Source: Dehalococcoidia bacterium
GTDB lineage: Bacteria; Chloroflexota; Dehalococcoidia; Tepidiformales; Tepidiformaceae
DNA length: 55,526 bases
Reading direction: 5' to 3'
NCBI GenBank assembly: GCA_020850615.1
Contig: JADZEI010000024.1
Coordinates: 1 to 55,526, forward strand
The notes under the pieces were generated by a model that saw only the letters and a list, made by a program, of their open reading frames with translations, had not been told where the DNA came from and did no database searches. Positions within the stretch are counted from its first letter, which is position 1, and each line of letters starts with the position of its first letter. Shown here one piece after another: positions 15,800-24,054 of this stretch. A program made the position numbers and the translations under genes.

Positions 15800-15829
15800 T
15801 TGCCCGGGGCCGGGTGGTCTGCCTATCCT
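15800..15829 (+). promoter_or_regulatory. Promoter of hisS operon
   Basis: TTGCCC at 15800-15805, an 18-nt spacer and TATCCT at 15824-15829. Unlike the leaderless genes it leaves a leader of about 38 nt, which carries an AGGA Shine-Dalgarno before the ATG at 15874. Confidence 0.5.
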
Positions 15830-15873
15830 ACCATGCAACCCCGGCCCTTCGAACAGCCGCCCCAGGACCCGCC

Positions 15874-17157
15874 ATGAGCAACCGTTTCCAGGCCCCACGC
15901 GGCACCCAGGACGTGCTGCCCGACGCCCAGCCGTACTGGGCCGCCGTCAACCAGGCCATCCTCGAAGTCACCCGCCTCTTCGGGTTCCGCCGCATCGATA
16001 CCCCCATGTTTGAACCCGCCGCCCTCTTCGAGAAGGGCAGCGGCGATACCACCGATGTCGTCGAGAAGGAGATGTACGTCTTCGAGGACCGCGGTGGCGA
16101 GACCCTCGCCCTCACACCGGAAGGCACACCCGCGATCTGCCGCGCCTACCTCGAGCACGGCATGGCCAGCTGGCCCCAGCCCGTCCGGCTCTACACGACC
16201 CACCCCATGTTCCGCTACGACCGGCCGCAGAAGGGCCGCTACCGCCAGCACACCCAGTTCGACTGCGAAGTCATCGGCTCCGCCAGCCCCCTCGTCGACG
16301 CCGAGGTCATCGAGCTCCTCTGGCGCCTCCACCAGCGCCTCGGCCTGCGCAACCTCGAGGTCCGCCTCGCCTCGATCGACGACCCGGCGCCGCGCCGCGC
16401 CTACGTCGAGCGGCTCAAGGACTACTACCGCCCCAATCTCGACCGCCTTTCCGAGGACAGCCGCCGCCGCTTCGACCGCAACCCGCTCCGCCTCCTCGAC
16501 AGCAAGGACGAGCGCGACCAGCCCTACAAGGACGCAGCTCCCAAGCTCATCGACCACCTCAGCCCCGAGGCGGCGGCCCACCAGCAGGTCGTCCAGGACG
16601 CCCTGGCCGCCGCAGGGATCCCGTACCGCATGGACCCCCTGCTCGTCCGTGGCCTCGACTACTACAACCGCACCGTCTTCGAGATCGTCCCCACCGACGA
16701 CGAACGCGCCCAGGGCACCATCGGCGGCGGTGGGCGCTACGACGGCCTGGTCGAGATCCTCGGCGGCCCGCACACGCCAGCCATGGGCTTTGGCTCCGGC
16801 ATCGAGCGCATCATCCTCGAGATGCAGCGCAACGAAGTCGCCGTCGACGAGCCGGAGCGGCCGCCCGTCTACGTCGTGCACAAGGCGGAGGGCGCCCACC
16901 GCAAAGTCGTCGAGCTCGCCGGCGAGCTGCGCGCCCGCGGCATCGCCGTCACCGTCGGCGAGGGCGACCGCTCGATGAAGGCACAGCTCCGCGGCGCGAA
17001 CAGCTCCGGCGCGCGCATCGCCATCATCCTCGGAGAAGACGAGCTCGCCGCCGGCACCGCCGTCGTGAAGGACCTCACGGAGGTCGGGGGCGGGCAGGTC
17101 ACCGTCCCGTTCGGCGACCTCGCCGCGACCGTCGCCGCGCGCCTCGGCAGCGCCTGA
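15874..17157 (+). CDS. hisS: Histidine--tRNA ligase
   Basis: A 427-residue class II synthetase that charges tRNA-His. It shows the HisRS start FQAPRGTQDVLP, motif 2 around FRYDRPQKGRYRQHTQFDCE, the histidine-binding LVRGLDYYNRTVFE, motif 3 GGGRYDGLVE plus GFGSGIERI, and a C-terminal anticodon-binding domain from about residue 330. The ATG is preceded by AGGA. It heads a block with prfA, prmC and a HAD phosphatase. Confidence 0.97.
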   Translation: MSNRFQAPRGTQDVLPDAQPYWAAVNQAILEVTRLFGFRRIDTPMFEPAALFEKGSGDTTDVVEKEMYVFEDRGGETLALTPEGTPAICRAYLEHGMASWPQPVRLYTTHPMFRYDRPQKGRYRQHTQFDCEVIGSASPLVDAEVIELLWRLHQRLGLRNLEVRLASIDDPAPRRAYVERLKDYYRPNLDRLSEDSRRRFDRNPLRLLDSKDERDQPYKDAAPKLIDHLSPEAAAHQQVVQDALAAAGIPYRMDPLLVRGLDYYNRTVFEIVPTDDERAQGTIGGGGRYDGLVEILGGPHTPAMGFGSGIERIILEMQRNEVAVDEPERPPVYVVHKAEGAHRKVVELAGELRARGIAVTVGEGDRSMKAQLRGANSSGARIAIILGEDELAAGTAVVKDLTEVGGGQVTVPFGDLAATVAARLGSA

Positions 17158-17166
17158 CCCGCCCGG

Positions 17167-17175
17167 TGCTATACT
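17167..17175 (+). promoter_or_regulatory. Extended -10 promoter upstream of prfA
   Basis: TGCTATACT at 17167-17175 is an extended -10 (TGn plus TATACT). No -35 is recognisable, as usual for this class. The predicted transcript would start near 17182 and carry the hairpin at 17201-17221. Confidence 0.5.
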
Positions 17176-17200
17176 CGAATCACCCCCTGGAGTTGATACC

Positions 17201-17228
17201 ACGGCCTGCCCCGCGGGCCGTCCTTTCT
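17201..17228 (+). terminator. Hairpin in the prfA leader (terminator or attenuator)
   Basis: ACGGCC (17201-17206) pairs with GGCCGT (17216-17221) and is followed by the pyrimidine run CCTTTCTT. It sits between the extended -10 and the prfA ATG, which has no Shine-Dalgarno. It may end hisS read-through or modulate prfA. Confidence 0.35.
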
Positions 17229-17232
17229 TGAC

Positions 17233-18312
17233 ATGGACGATGCAATCCTCGCGCAGCTGCAACGGGTCCAGCAGCGCTACGACGACCTGACCGCGGAAAT
17301 GGGCAACCCCGACGTCGCCGCCGACTTCGCGCGCCTCAACGAGCTCGCCCGTGAGCGTGCCGAGATCGCCGATATCGTCGAACTCTTCGGCCAGTACCAG
17401 CAGGCGCAATCCGCGGCCGATGATGCGCGCGCCATGCTCGCCGAGAACGACGAGGAGCTCCGCGCCCTCGCCGCCCAGGAGCTCGAGGACACAGAGGCGA
17501 AGCTCACTGACCTCGACGGCCGCATGCTGCGCGCGCTGCTCCCCAAGGATCCACGCGACGCCCGCAACGTCATCATGGAAATCCGCGGCGGCGCCGGGGG
17601 CGAAGAAGCCGCCATCTTCGCCGCCGACCTCTACCGCATGTACGTCCGCTACGCCGAGCGCCACCGCTGGCAGACCGAGATCCTGAGCGCCTCCGAATCC
17701 GAAAAAGGCGGCTTCAAGGAAGTCGTCTTCGAAGTCCGCGGCGACGGCGCCTATTCGCGCCTGAAGTACGAAAGCGGCGTCCATCGCGTCCAGCGCGTCC
17801 CCGAGACCGAGGCCCAGGGCCGCATCCACACCTCCACCTCCACCGTTGCCGTCCTCGCCGAAGCCGAGGAAGTCGACATCGCCATCGAGGAGAAGGACTA
17901 CCGCGTCGACATCTTCCACTCCTCCGGCGCCGGCGGGCAGAACGTCAACAAGGTCGCGACCGCCGTCCGCCTGACGCACATCCCCACCGGCATCGTCGTC
18001 GTCTGCCAGGACGAGCGCTCCCAGCTCAAGAACCGTATCAAGGCGATGACCGTGCTCCGCAGCCGCCTCCTCGACCTCGAACAGCAGAAGCAGGACGCAG
18101 AGATGAGCGAGGCCCGCCGCTCCCAGGTCGGTACCGGCGACCGCAGCGAGAAGATCCGCACCTACAACTACCCGCAGGACCGCATCACCGACCACCGCAT
18201 CGGCCTCACCGTGCACAACGTCCCCGACCGCATGGACGGCAACATCGACGACGTCATCGACGCGATTGCCACCGCCGACGAGGCAGAACGGCTGCACGCG
18301 AGCGTCGCATGA
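17233..18312 (+). CDS. prfA: Peptide chain release factor 1
   Basis: A 359-residue release factor that reads UAA/UAG. The GGQ motif is at 234-236 (SGAGGQNVNK). The tripeptide position about residue 190 is PET (RVPETEAQGR), a PxT that marks RF1 rather than the SPF of RF2. The GGQ glutamine is the target of PrmC, encoded next with an ATGA overlap, a classic functional coupling. Normal length. Confidence 0.96.
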   Translation: MDDAILAQLQRVQQRYDDLTAEMGNPDVAADFARLNELARERAEIADIVELFGQYQQAQSAADDARAMLAENDEELRALAAQELEDTEAKLTDLDGRMLRALLPKDPRDARNVIMEIRGGAGGEEAAIFAADLYRMYVRYAERHRWQTEILSASESEKGGFKEVVFEVRGDGAYSRLKYESGVHRVQRVPETEAQGRIHTSTSTVAVLAEAEEVDIAIEEKDYRVDIFHSSGAGGQNVNKVATAVRLTHIPTGIVVVCQDERSQLKNRIKAMTVLRSRLLDLEQQKQDAEMSEARRSQVGTGDRSEKIRTYNYPQDRITDHRIGLTVHNVPDRMDGNIDDVIDAIATADEAERLHASVA

Positions 18313-19124
18313 GGGCGAAGGCGGCCGCCCGCGCCGCCGCCGCCGAGCTCGCCCGTGCCGGCGTGCCCGACCCCGCGTTCGAATCCGAATACCTCGTCCG
18401 CTTCGCCGCGGGGCTCACCCGCGCCCGCTACTTCCTCGATGAGGAGCTCACCGCCGCCCAGACCGCCGCCGTCCGCGCCGCCCTCGACCGGCGCCTCACC
18501 CGCGAGCCCGCCGCCTACATCACCGGCGAGCGCGAGTTCCACGGCCTCGCGTTCGAGATGACGCCTGACGTCCTCGTCCCGCGCCCCGAAACCGAGCTCC
18601 TCGTCGATCTCGCCCTCCGCGAGGCCCGCGACGGCGAGTGGGTCGCGGACATCGGCACGGGCAGCGCATGCGTCGCCACCGCCATCGCCCACGAACGCCC
18701 CGCCCTCCGCGTCGCCGGCTTCGAAGTGAGCCGCGCCGCGCTCGATGTCGCCGCCCGTAACGTCCGTCGCCAAGACGCCGGCGTCCGGCTCGTCTGCGCC
18801 GACCTCGCGACGGCGCTGCGCCACGCGTCTGTGGTTGTCGCGAACCTGCCATACATTCCGTCCGAAGAGGTGGCAGCCCTGGAACCCGAGGTGCAGCACT
18901 GGGAACCCGCCATCGCCCTCGATGGCGGCGCCGACGGCCTCGTCCTCGTCCGCCGCCTCATCGACGAGTGCGCGACGCGCCTGCGCCCGCGCCTGCTCGC
19001 CCTCGAAATCGGCTTCGGCCAGGCCACCGCGACCGCCGCCTACGCGGAATCGCGCGGCGCGACCACGGAGATACACCGGGACCTCGCCGGGATCGACCGA
19101 GTGGTGTGCTGCCGATGGCCGTGA
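18309..19124 (+). CDS. prmC: Release factor glutamine methyltransferase PrmC
   Basis: A 271-residue SAM-dependent enzyme that methylates the GGQ glutamine of release factors. It has the N-terminal helical domain (1-80), LVPRPETELLVD before the Rossmann core, the SAM loop ADIGTGSACVATA, and the substrate motif. The motif reads NLPY (VVANLPYIP) rather than the canonical NPPY; the Asn and Tyr that hold the glutamine amide remain. It overlaps prfA by 4 nt and the following HAD gene by 10 nt. Confidence 0.92.
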   Translation: MRAKAAARAAAAELARAGVPDPAFESEYLVRFAAGLTRARYFLDEELTAAQTAAVRAALDRRLTREPAAYITGEREFHGLAFEMTPDVLVPRPETELLVDLALREARDGEWVADIGTGSACVATAIAHERPALRVAGFEVSRAALDVAARNVRRQDAGVRLVCADLATALRHASVVVANLPYIPSEEVAALEPEVQHWEPAIALDGGADGLVLVRRLIDECATRLRPRLLALEIGFGQATATAAYAESRGATTEIHRDLAGIDRVVCCRWP

Positions 19125-19915
19125 AGCTCGTCGCCCTCGACATCGACGGGACGATCATCCCGCCGAACACGCCCCCGGAGCTGGCCTACCCCACGCCGCG
19201 GCTGACGCACGCCGTGCGCGCCCTCAACGAGCGCGGTATCGCCGTCGTCCTCGCCTCCGGGCGCATGTTCCCCGGCACCGCCGAGATCGCGCGCCACTTC
19301 GGCCTCTCGACGCCCGTCATCTGCCAGCAGGGCTGCTCCGTCCACCTGCCCGACGGCACGATGACCCACCAGTTCGCCATCGAGCGGGCTATTGCGCTCG
19401 ACATCTGCGCCCACGCCCGCACGCTCGACCGCCCGTACGAGTGGTTCAACCCCGTGCGCTACATCGTCTCTCGCGAAACCGACGCCTCGCGCGAGTACGG
19501 CCGCGTCTCCGGCATCGTCCCCGAGTACCGGACCGACCCCGAGAACTCGGGGGCCACACCCACCGGCGTCGGCATCATCAGCTCCCATGCCGAGGCGAAC
19601 GCGATCCATCGCCAGCTCGTCGCTGCCCACGGCGACGCCGTCCATGTCCTCGACTTCCCGGAAGTGACCGTCGCCGTCGCGCCCGAAGCGAACAAGGGCC
19701 ACGCCCTCTCGCTCCTCTGCGACGACCTCGGCATCGACCGCCACCAGGTCGTCGCCATCGGCGACAGCGTCAACGACGCTTCGATGCTCGCATGGGCCGG
19801 CCGCGGCGTCGCCATGGCACACAGCGACCGCTACGCCCGCGACGCCGCCAACGAGGTCCTCCACGCCGACTCCGAGCTCGCCGACGTCCTCGAAGCGATC
19901 GCCCGCGCCCGCTGA
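19115..19915 (+). CDS. Cof-type HAD-IIB family phosphatase
   Basis: A 266-residue HAD hydrolase. Motif I LVALDIDGTI carries the two catalytic aspartates near the N-terminus. Motif II is VLASGR, motif III uses the Lys in EANKGHAL, and motif IV is AIGDSVNDASML. The IIB-type cap lies between residues about 85 and 185. Such enzymes dephosphorylate small phosphorylated metabolites. It is last in the hisS-prfA-prmC block and converges on the HIT gene with an 11-bp gap. Confidence 0.88.
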   Translation: MAVKLVALDIDGTIIPPNTPPELAYPTPRLTHAVRALNERGIAVVLASGRMFPGTAEIARHFGLSTPVICQQGCSVHLPDGTMTHQFAIERAIALDICAHARTLDRPYEWFNPVRYIVSRETDASREYGRVSGIVPEYRTDPENSGATPTGVGIISSHAEANAIHRQLVAAHGDAVHVLDFPEVTVAVAPEANKGHALSLLCDDLGIDRHQVVAIGDSVNDASMLAWAGRGVAMAHSDRYARDAANEVLHADSELADVLEAIARAR

Positions 19916-19926
19916 ACCGCCGCGCG

Positions 19927-20364
19927 TCACCGGATGGCGGCCAGCTCCGCCCGGATCAGCGCCGCCTGCCGCTGCAGTTCCTCGCGCGATGAGGGCGGCG
20001 GCGGCGGCGCATATGGATAAGCCCGGAACAGCCTGTCGCCCTTCTTCCGTGGCAACACGTGGAAGTGCAGGTGGAACACCTCCTGCCCGGCCAGCTTCCC
20101 GGTCGACTGGTACACGTTCACGCCGTCCGGCTTGAACGCCTCGTGCACCGCCCGCGCCGTCCGTCGGATGAGGTCCATCATCTCGTGGCCCGCCGCCTGG
20201 TCCAGGTCGAGCAGGTCCCGCACGTGCGCCCGCGGCACCACCAGTACGTGGCCCGGGTTCGGCTGGCGCAGGTCCATGAACGCCAGCGCCAGCGGCGACT
20301 CCGCGACCATGCTCGCCGCCCCCGTCCCGTCCGCGACGCCGCAGAACACGCACGGCTTCGCCAT
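19927..20364 (-). CDS. HIT-family (histidine triad) nucleotide-binding protein
   Basis: A 145-residue HIT protein. The histidine triad HLHFHVLPR (about residues 105-113) is complete. An N-terminal CVFC pair may bind zinc, as in many bacterial HIT hydrolases, and DLRQPNPGHVLVVP is typical. It hydrolyses nucleoside phosphoramidates or dinucleoside polyphosphates. Its ATG overlaps the stop of the upstream membrane protein in a TGATG arrangement. It is the last gene of a guaB3-led operon. Confidence 0.92.
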   Translation of the reverse strand: MAKPCVFCGVADGTGAASMVAESPLALAFMDLRQPNPGHVLVVPRAHVRDLLDLDQAAGHEMMDLIRRTARAVHEAFKPDGVNVYQSTGKLAGQEVFHLHFHVLPRKKGDRLFRAYPYAPPPPPSSREELQRQAALIRAELAAIR

Positions 20365-20990
20365 CAGCTCGGGTCGATCCGGTGCCAGATGCGCATCAGG
20401 TACAGGCCCACGCCGAACAGCGCCAGCGAGGCGATCCCGACCGGCACAACCGTCTTCCACCAGTCGATCCCCGCGCCCTCCTCGTCCTCCGCCGCCGGGA
20501 ACGCGTACTGCCCGGTCACCGTCCGCACGTCGTGGACGAGCTCGTTCTCCGAGATCGTACCCGCGGTACCATCGCCGCCCCGTACCGCCTGCCCGTCGTC
20601 CAGCCAGAACACGCGCCCCGCCGTCGGCCATGCCAGCACGCCGCCCGTCTCTCCGAAGAACACCAGCACGCGCTGCCCGTCGGTCAGCGTGGCGTTCGCG
20701 CAGCCCGGCACCTCGCGGTAGCGCGGCCGGATCGGTTCGCCCGTGGCCGCGCCCTTGAGGAACGCCTCGGGTTCGACTTCGACAAGCCCCGACCCGGAAG
20801 GCACCTCGTGCACGGTCCCGATCGCGATGACGCTCGACGCCTCGACCGCCACCAGCAGGTTATCGGGGTCCACGTTGAGGCAGACCGAGTCCTCGGCCTG
20901 AGTTGCCTGCGCGAAAACGGCGGCCCCCGGTGCGAGGGCCGCCGTCATCATCAGGATCGCCGCGAAGAGGCTACTGGTTCGCCTGCGCAA
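20364..20990 (-). CDS. Exported, C-terminally anchored protein of unknown function
   Basis: A 208-residue protein with a signal peptide ([27 protein letters not shown]), an extracytoplasmic domain of about 140 residues, and one C-terminal helix (VVPVGIASLALFGVGLYLM) followed by a short basic tail. Two cysteines (C37 and C97) could form a disulfide. The TTG start overlaps the end of guaB3 by 20 nt. Not recognised; the middle domain has the look of a small beta-rich fold. Confidence 0.65.
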   Translation of the reverse strand: MRRRTSSLFAAILMMTAALAPGAAVFAQATQAEDSVCLNVDPDNLLVAVEASSVIAIGTVHEVPSGSGLVEVEPEAFLKGAATGEPIRPRYREVPGCANATLTDGQRVLVFFGETGGVLAWPTAGRVFWLDDGQAVRGGDGTAGTISENELVHDVRTVTGQYAFPAAEDEEGAGIDWWKTVVPVGIASLALFGVGLYLMRIWHRIDPS

Positions 20991-22194
20991 ACTGGTAGAT
21001 CTTCCCTTCCGTCTTGATCGCCGGCGCCACGATCATCTCCGCCTGCTGGAATTCGCGCAGATTGTGTGCACCGCACACACCCATGCACGTCCGCAGCGCG
21101 CCGACGAGGTTCTCCGTGCCGTCCGTCCGGCTCGTCGGGCCATAAAGCAGCTTCTGCAGGGTCGTGTTCACGCCAACATGCACCCGCGTCCCGCGCGGCA
21201 GGTTCGCGTGCGGCGTCGCCATGCCCCAGTGGTACCCGCGGCCCGGCGCCTCCGTCGTCCCGGCGAAGGGCGAACCCATCATCACCGCGTCCGCGCCCGC
21301 CGCGAAGCACTTGCAGACATCGCCGCCGGTGCGGATGCCGCCGTCGGTCACGATCGGCACGTAGTTGCCGGTCTCGCGGAAGTGGTAGTCGCGCGCCGCC
21401 GCGCACTCGATCGTCGCCGTCACCTGCGGCACACCGATGCCGAGCACTTCGCGGCTCGTGCAGGCGGCACCCGGGCCCACGCCAACGAGCATGCCCGCCA
21501 CGCCGGTGCGCATCAGCTCCAGCGTCGCGTTGAAGCCCACCGTGTTGCCGACCACCACCGGGATGTGGATGTGCTCCAGCAGCCGGTCGAAGCGCAGCCC
21601 TTCGATGCTGTTCGATTCGTGCCGCGCCGTCGTCACGGTGCTCTGAACGAAGAGGATGTCGGCCCCGGCCTCCTGGATCAGCGGCGCCAGCTTCTTCGTC
21701 ATCATCGGCGTCACCGACACGGCTGCGACCGCGCCGCCCTCTTTGATCTCCTTGATCCGCCGCGCCACCAGGTCGTCCCGCATCGGCGCCTGGTACGCGT
21801 TCTGGAGGATCAGCGTCGCCTCGTTCCGGCTCGCCGACGCCACCTCTTCGAGCATCGAGCGCGGGTCGTCATACTTCGTCCACACGCCTTCGAGGTTCAG
21901 CACGGCGAGACCGCCCGCCTTATGCATCGCAATCGCGAACGTCGGGTCCACGACCGCGTCCATCGCGCTCGCAAGAAACGGGATATCGAACGTGTGCGGC
22001 CCGATTTCGAGGCCCATCGACACCAGCTCGGGGTTGATCGTGAATTCGCCCGGCACGATGGCTACGTCGTCGAAGCCATACGCCCGGCGGAGTTGCTTGA
22101 ACTGCGGCACGGGGGTCTGTCCATTGGAAAACGGCGCATTGCCGCTCTCCGGTACGTTGGAGGCGGCGGGGTCAAGAGAGACAGCAGTACTCAA
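20971..22194 (-). CDS. guaB3: GuaB3-type IMP dehydrogenase-related protein
   Basis: A 407-residue (beta/alpha)8 protein of the IMPDH/GMP reductase superfamily, most like the GuaB3 group found in actinobacteria, cyanobacteria and Chloroflexota. It has the active-site cysteine loop [15 protein letters not shown], phosphate-binding [27 protein letters not shown], and no CBS pair. Recent work on other GuaB3 proteins indicates GMP reductase-like activity, so it probably acts in guanine nucleotide interconversion. Start: TTG at 22194 is the only start codon in frame downstream of the promoter at 22254-22282. Confidence 0.85.
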   Translation of the reverse strand: MSTAVSLDPAASNVPESGNAPFSNGQTPVPQFKQLRRAYGFDDVAIVPGEFTINPELVSMGLEIGPHTFDIPFLASAMDAVVDPTFAIAMHKAGGLAVLNLEGVWTKYDDPRSMLEEVASASRNEATLILQNAYQAPMRDDLVARRIKEIKEGGAVAAVSVTPMMTKKLAPLIQEAGADILFVQSTVTTARHESNSIEGLRFDRLLEHIHIPVVVGNTVGFNATLELMRTGVAGMLVGVGPGAACTSREVLGIGVPQVTATIECAAARDYHFRETGNYVPIVTDGGIRTGGDVCKCFAAGADAVMMGSPFAGTTEAPGRGYHWGMATPHANLPRGTRVHVGVNTTLQKLLYGPTSRTDGTENLVGALRTCMGVCGAHNLREFQQAEMIVAPAIKTEGKIYQFAQANQ

Positions 22195-22250
22195 TTCAGC
22201 ACAATCCCGGGGAGAGAGGTGGCGGCGAGGAGGTGTGCCGCATGGTACAT
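22191..22250 (-). promoter_or_regulatory. Possible leader ORF overlapping the guaB3 start
   Basis: An ATG at 22250 opens a 19-codon frame whose TGA stop overlaps the guaB3 TTG (sequence TTGA). Such an overlap would allow termination-reinitiation. The ATG is only 3 nt from the -10 box, a short distance for a transcript to include it, so this is tentative. Confidence 0.25.
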
Positions 22251-22253
22251 TCG

Positions 22254-22282
22254 AGTGTAGGCGCGACCGTTTAAGAGGGCAA
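22254..22282 (-). promoter_or_regulatory. Promoter of guaB3 operon
   Basis: Minus-strand TTGCCC (22277-22282), a 17-nt spacer and TACACT (22254-22259). The predicted start is near 22247, about 50 nt before the TTG codon. Confidence 0.6.
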
Positions 22283-22300
22283 CACATCTCTATCTCTCGC

Positions 22301-22309
22301 TGCTATTAC
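22301..22309 (+). promoter_or_regulatory. Extended -10 promoter of rsmI
   Basis: TGCTATTAC, an extended -10 with a start predicted near 22316 and the ATG at 22333. No -35 match. It is divergent from the guaB3 promoter. Confidence 0.4.
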
Positions 22310-22332
22310 GTTCACTCCCCGCGGGCCCGGCC

Positions 22333-23154
22333 ATGACCGCCTTCGCACCCGGCCTCTACGTCGTCGCCACTCCCATCGGCAACCTCGGCGACCTCTCGCC
22401 CCGCGCCCGCGACCTCCTCGGGGCCGCCGCGCTCGTCGCCGCCGAAGACACGCGCACCACGGGAAAGCTCCTCAAGCTCGCCGGCAGCACTGCCCGCGCC
22501 GTTAGCCTCACCGAGCACAACGTCGTCCGCCGCGCGCCCGAGCTGCTCGCCGCCGCCCGCCAGGCCCCGGTCGCCCTCGTGAGCGATGCCGGCACCCCCG
22601 TCGTCGCCGACCCCGGTGCCCGCCTTGTCGAAGCCGCGCACGCCGAAGGGGTCGCCGTCTTCGCCATCCCCGGGCCGTCCGCGCTCGCCGCCGCCGTCTC
22701 CGTGTCGGGGTTCGAAGGCAGCGATGTGCACTTCCTCGGCTTCCTCCCCCGCCAGGCCGGGGAGCGCCGCTCGCGCCTCGAGTCCGCGGCTTCAGGCGCG
22801 TCCGTCCTCGTCTTCTTCGAAAGCCCGAACCGCCTCGCCGCCACCCTGCGCGAGCTCGACGAATGGCTCGGCGGGCCCGAGCTCGCCGTCTGCCGCGAGC
22901 TCACGAAGCTCCACGAAGAGGTCGTCCGCGGCCCCGCCGCGACCCTTGCCGCGCGCTTCGAAGACACCCGCGGCGAATGCACCGTCGTCGTCCGCGTCCC
23001 GCCCCGCACCACCTCGCCCTCCGACGCCGCCGTCCGCGCCTACATGGGAGAGATGCACCGCGCCGGCGCCCGCCGCTCCGCCGCCGCCGCTGAAGCCGCG
23101 CGCCGCTTCGCGGTCCCCCGCGACCACGCCTACGCCCTCTGGCCCGATGTCTGA
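22333..23154 (+). CDS. rsmI: 16S rRNA 2'-O-ribose C1402 methyltransferase
   Basis: A 273-residue SAM-dependent methyltransferase of the tetrapyrrole-methylase fold that modifies C1402 in the ribosomal decoding centre. Family landmarks are LYVVATPIGNLGDLSPRA at the N-terminus, AAEDTRTTGKLL, ALVSDAGTPVVADPG, IPGPSALAAAVSVSG, FLGFLPR and CRELTKLHEEVVRG. Normal length. Divergent from guaB3. Confidence 0.96.
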   Translation: MTAFAPGLYVVATPIGNLGDLSPRARDLLGAAALVAAEDTRTTGKLLKLAGSTARAVSLTEHNVVRRAPELLAAARQAPVALVSDAGTPVVADPGARLVEAAHAEGVAVFAIPGPSALAAAVSVSGFEGSDVHFLGFLPRQAGERRSRLESAASGASVLVFFESPNRLAATLRELDEWLGGPELAVCRELTKLHEEVVRGPAATLAARFEDTRGECTVVVRVPPRTTSPSDAAVRAYMGEMHRAGARRSAAAAEAARRFAVPRDHAYALWPDV

Positions 23155-23262
23155 TCCGGGATAGGAACGGCTCTTTACGAAACGAACGTGCCGAATTGCT
23201 GTTGCGCCGTTGACAGACCCCCTCCCCCCAGCACTCAGAATGCGGCGACTCGGAGGCAACCG

Positions 23263-24054
23263 ATGCGCGGGATAGCAGCCAGAATCACCTTCATCGTGCT
23301 AAGCGACATCGGCAGCGCGTGGAAGCTGGGAACGGACGACGGCCTCGCGCTATCGACGCAAATCTGGATCATGCCGGCCCACCACAACTCCGGCCAGAAT
23401 GTTGCCGATTTCGGACTGCTCTTTGACGACTATCCCAGGACGAGCGCATACGACTATTCTGGGAACGCGACTACGAACACACCCGCGTGTATACGAGGCA
23501 TGTCGCCAATCACCAACGCCTTCGCGGTGAGATATTGGTACTTCCTTGCGGAGGACTGCCGGGTTCGAACACGCATGCAACGATGGGTCAACAATCAGTG
23601 GCTCACCGACTACAATCATGATGTTGATATCTTGCATATCGACACCGGTACAGCCATGAGCGGATACACGCAATCTGTCAGCCTTCCAGGCCAGTGGTTC
23701 TACGCCGTGACCTCGTATGCAGGCTACTGCAAAACCACTGATCTGCACTTTCACCTCGACATGCGACCGTCTGCGTACGTGTCAGTGCGCCCCAAGATTA
23801 ACGACACTTGCTGGGCGAACGGGAGCGAATGTTCAGCAATGAACGGACAGAGTGTCGGCTTGCACGGCCCGGCGTCAACCAGTTGCCCGGGCTCCAGAAT
23901 CGGAACAACCATCAACAGAGCGGCGGTACCGGCTCTTGGCCAGATTACATACCGTACAAGTGCCAAGACTGGTCCATTCGATGGCGTTCACCTGACACAC
24001 CTGTCTTCGACGCTCATTGACGGGAACGAAAGGGCAGCACGAAGGGAGTTGACC
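23263..24054 (+). CDS. Unrecognised protein of foreign-looking composition, without its own stop codon
   Basis: A GGAGG at 23252-23256 and an ATG at 23263 mark a convincing start. The 264-codon segment that follows is clearly poorer in G+C than everything around it and rich in Asn, Tyr, Trp and Cys. I do not recognise it. The TDLHFHLDM segment near residue 165 and the surrounding turns faintly recall the HxH region of M23-type peptidases, but the zinc-ligand set is not evident. No stop codon occurs before the next gene's start at 24055, so the frame continues into that gene. It is probably transferred DNA that has lost its 3' end. Confidence 0.45.

Noticed and set aside
13873-15873. Upstream extension of hisS over relA
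   Set aside because: The extension is antisense to relA and Arg/His/Pro-rich; the HisRS fold starts at the ATG at 15874 with a Shine-Dalgarno.
20900-20950. GC-rich inverted repeat as a terminator
   Set aside because: It lies within the signal-peptide-coding part of the 20364-20990 gene and has no T-run.
23561-23570. GGGTTCGAAC resembling a tRNA T-loop
   Set aside because: No matching acceptor, anticodon or D-arm sequence surrounds it; it is a short chance match inside the atypical open frame.
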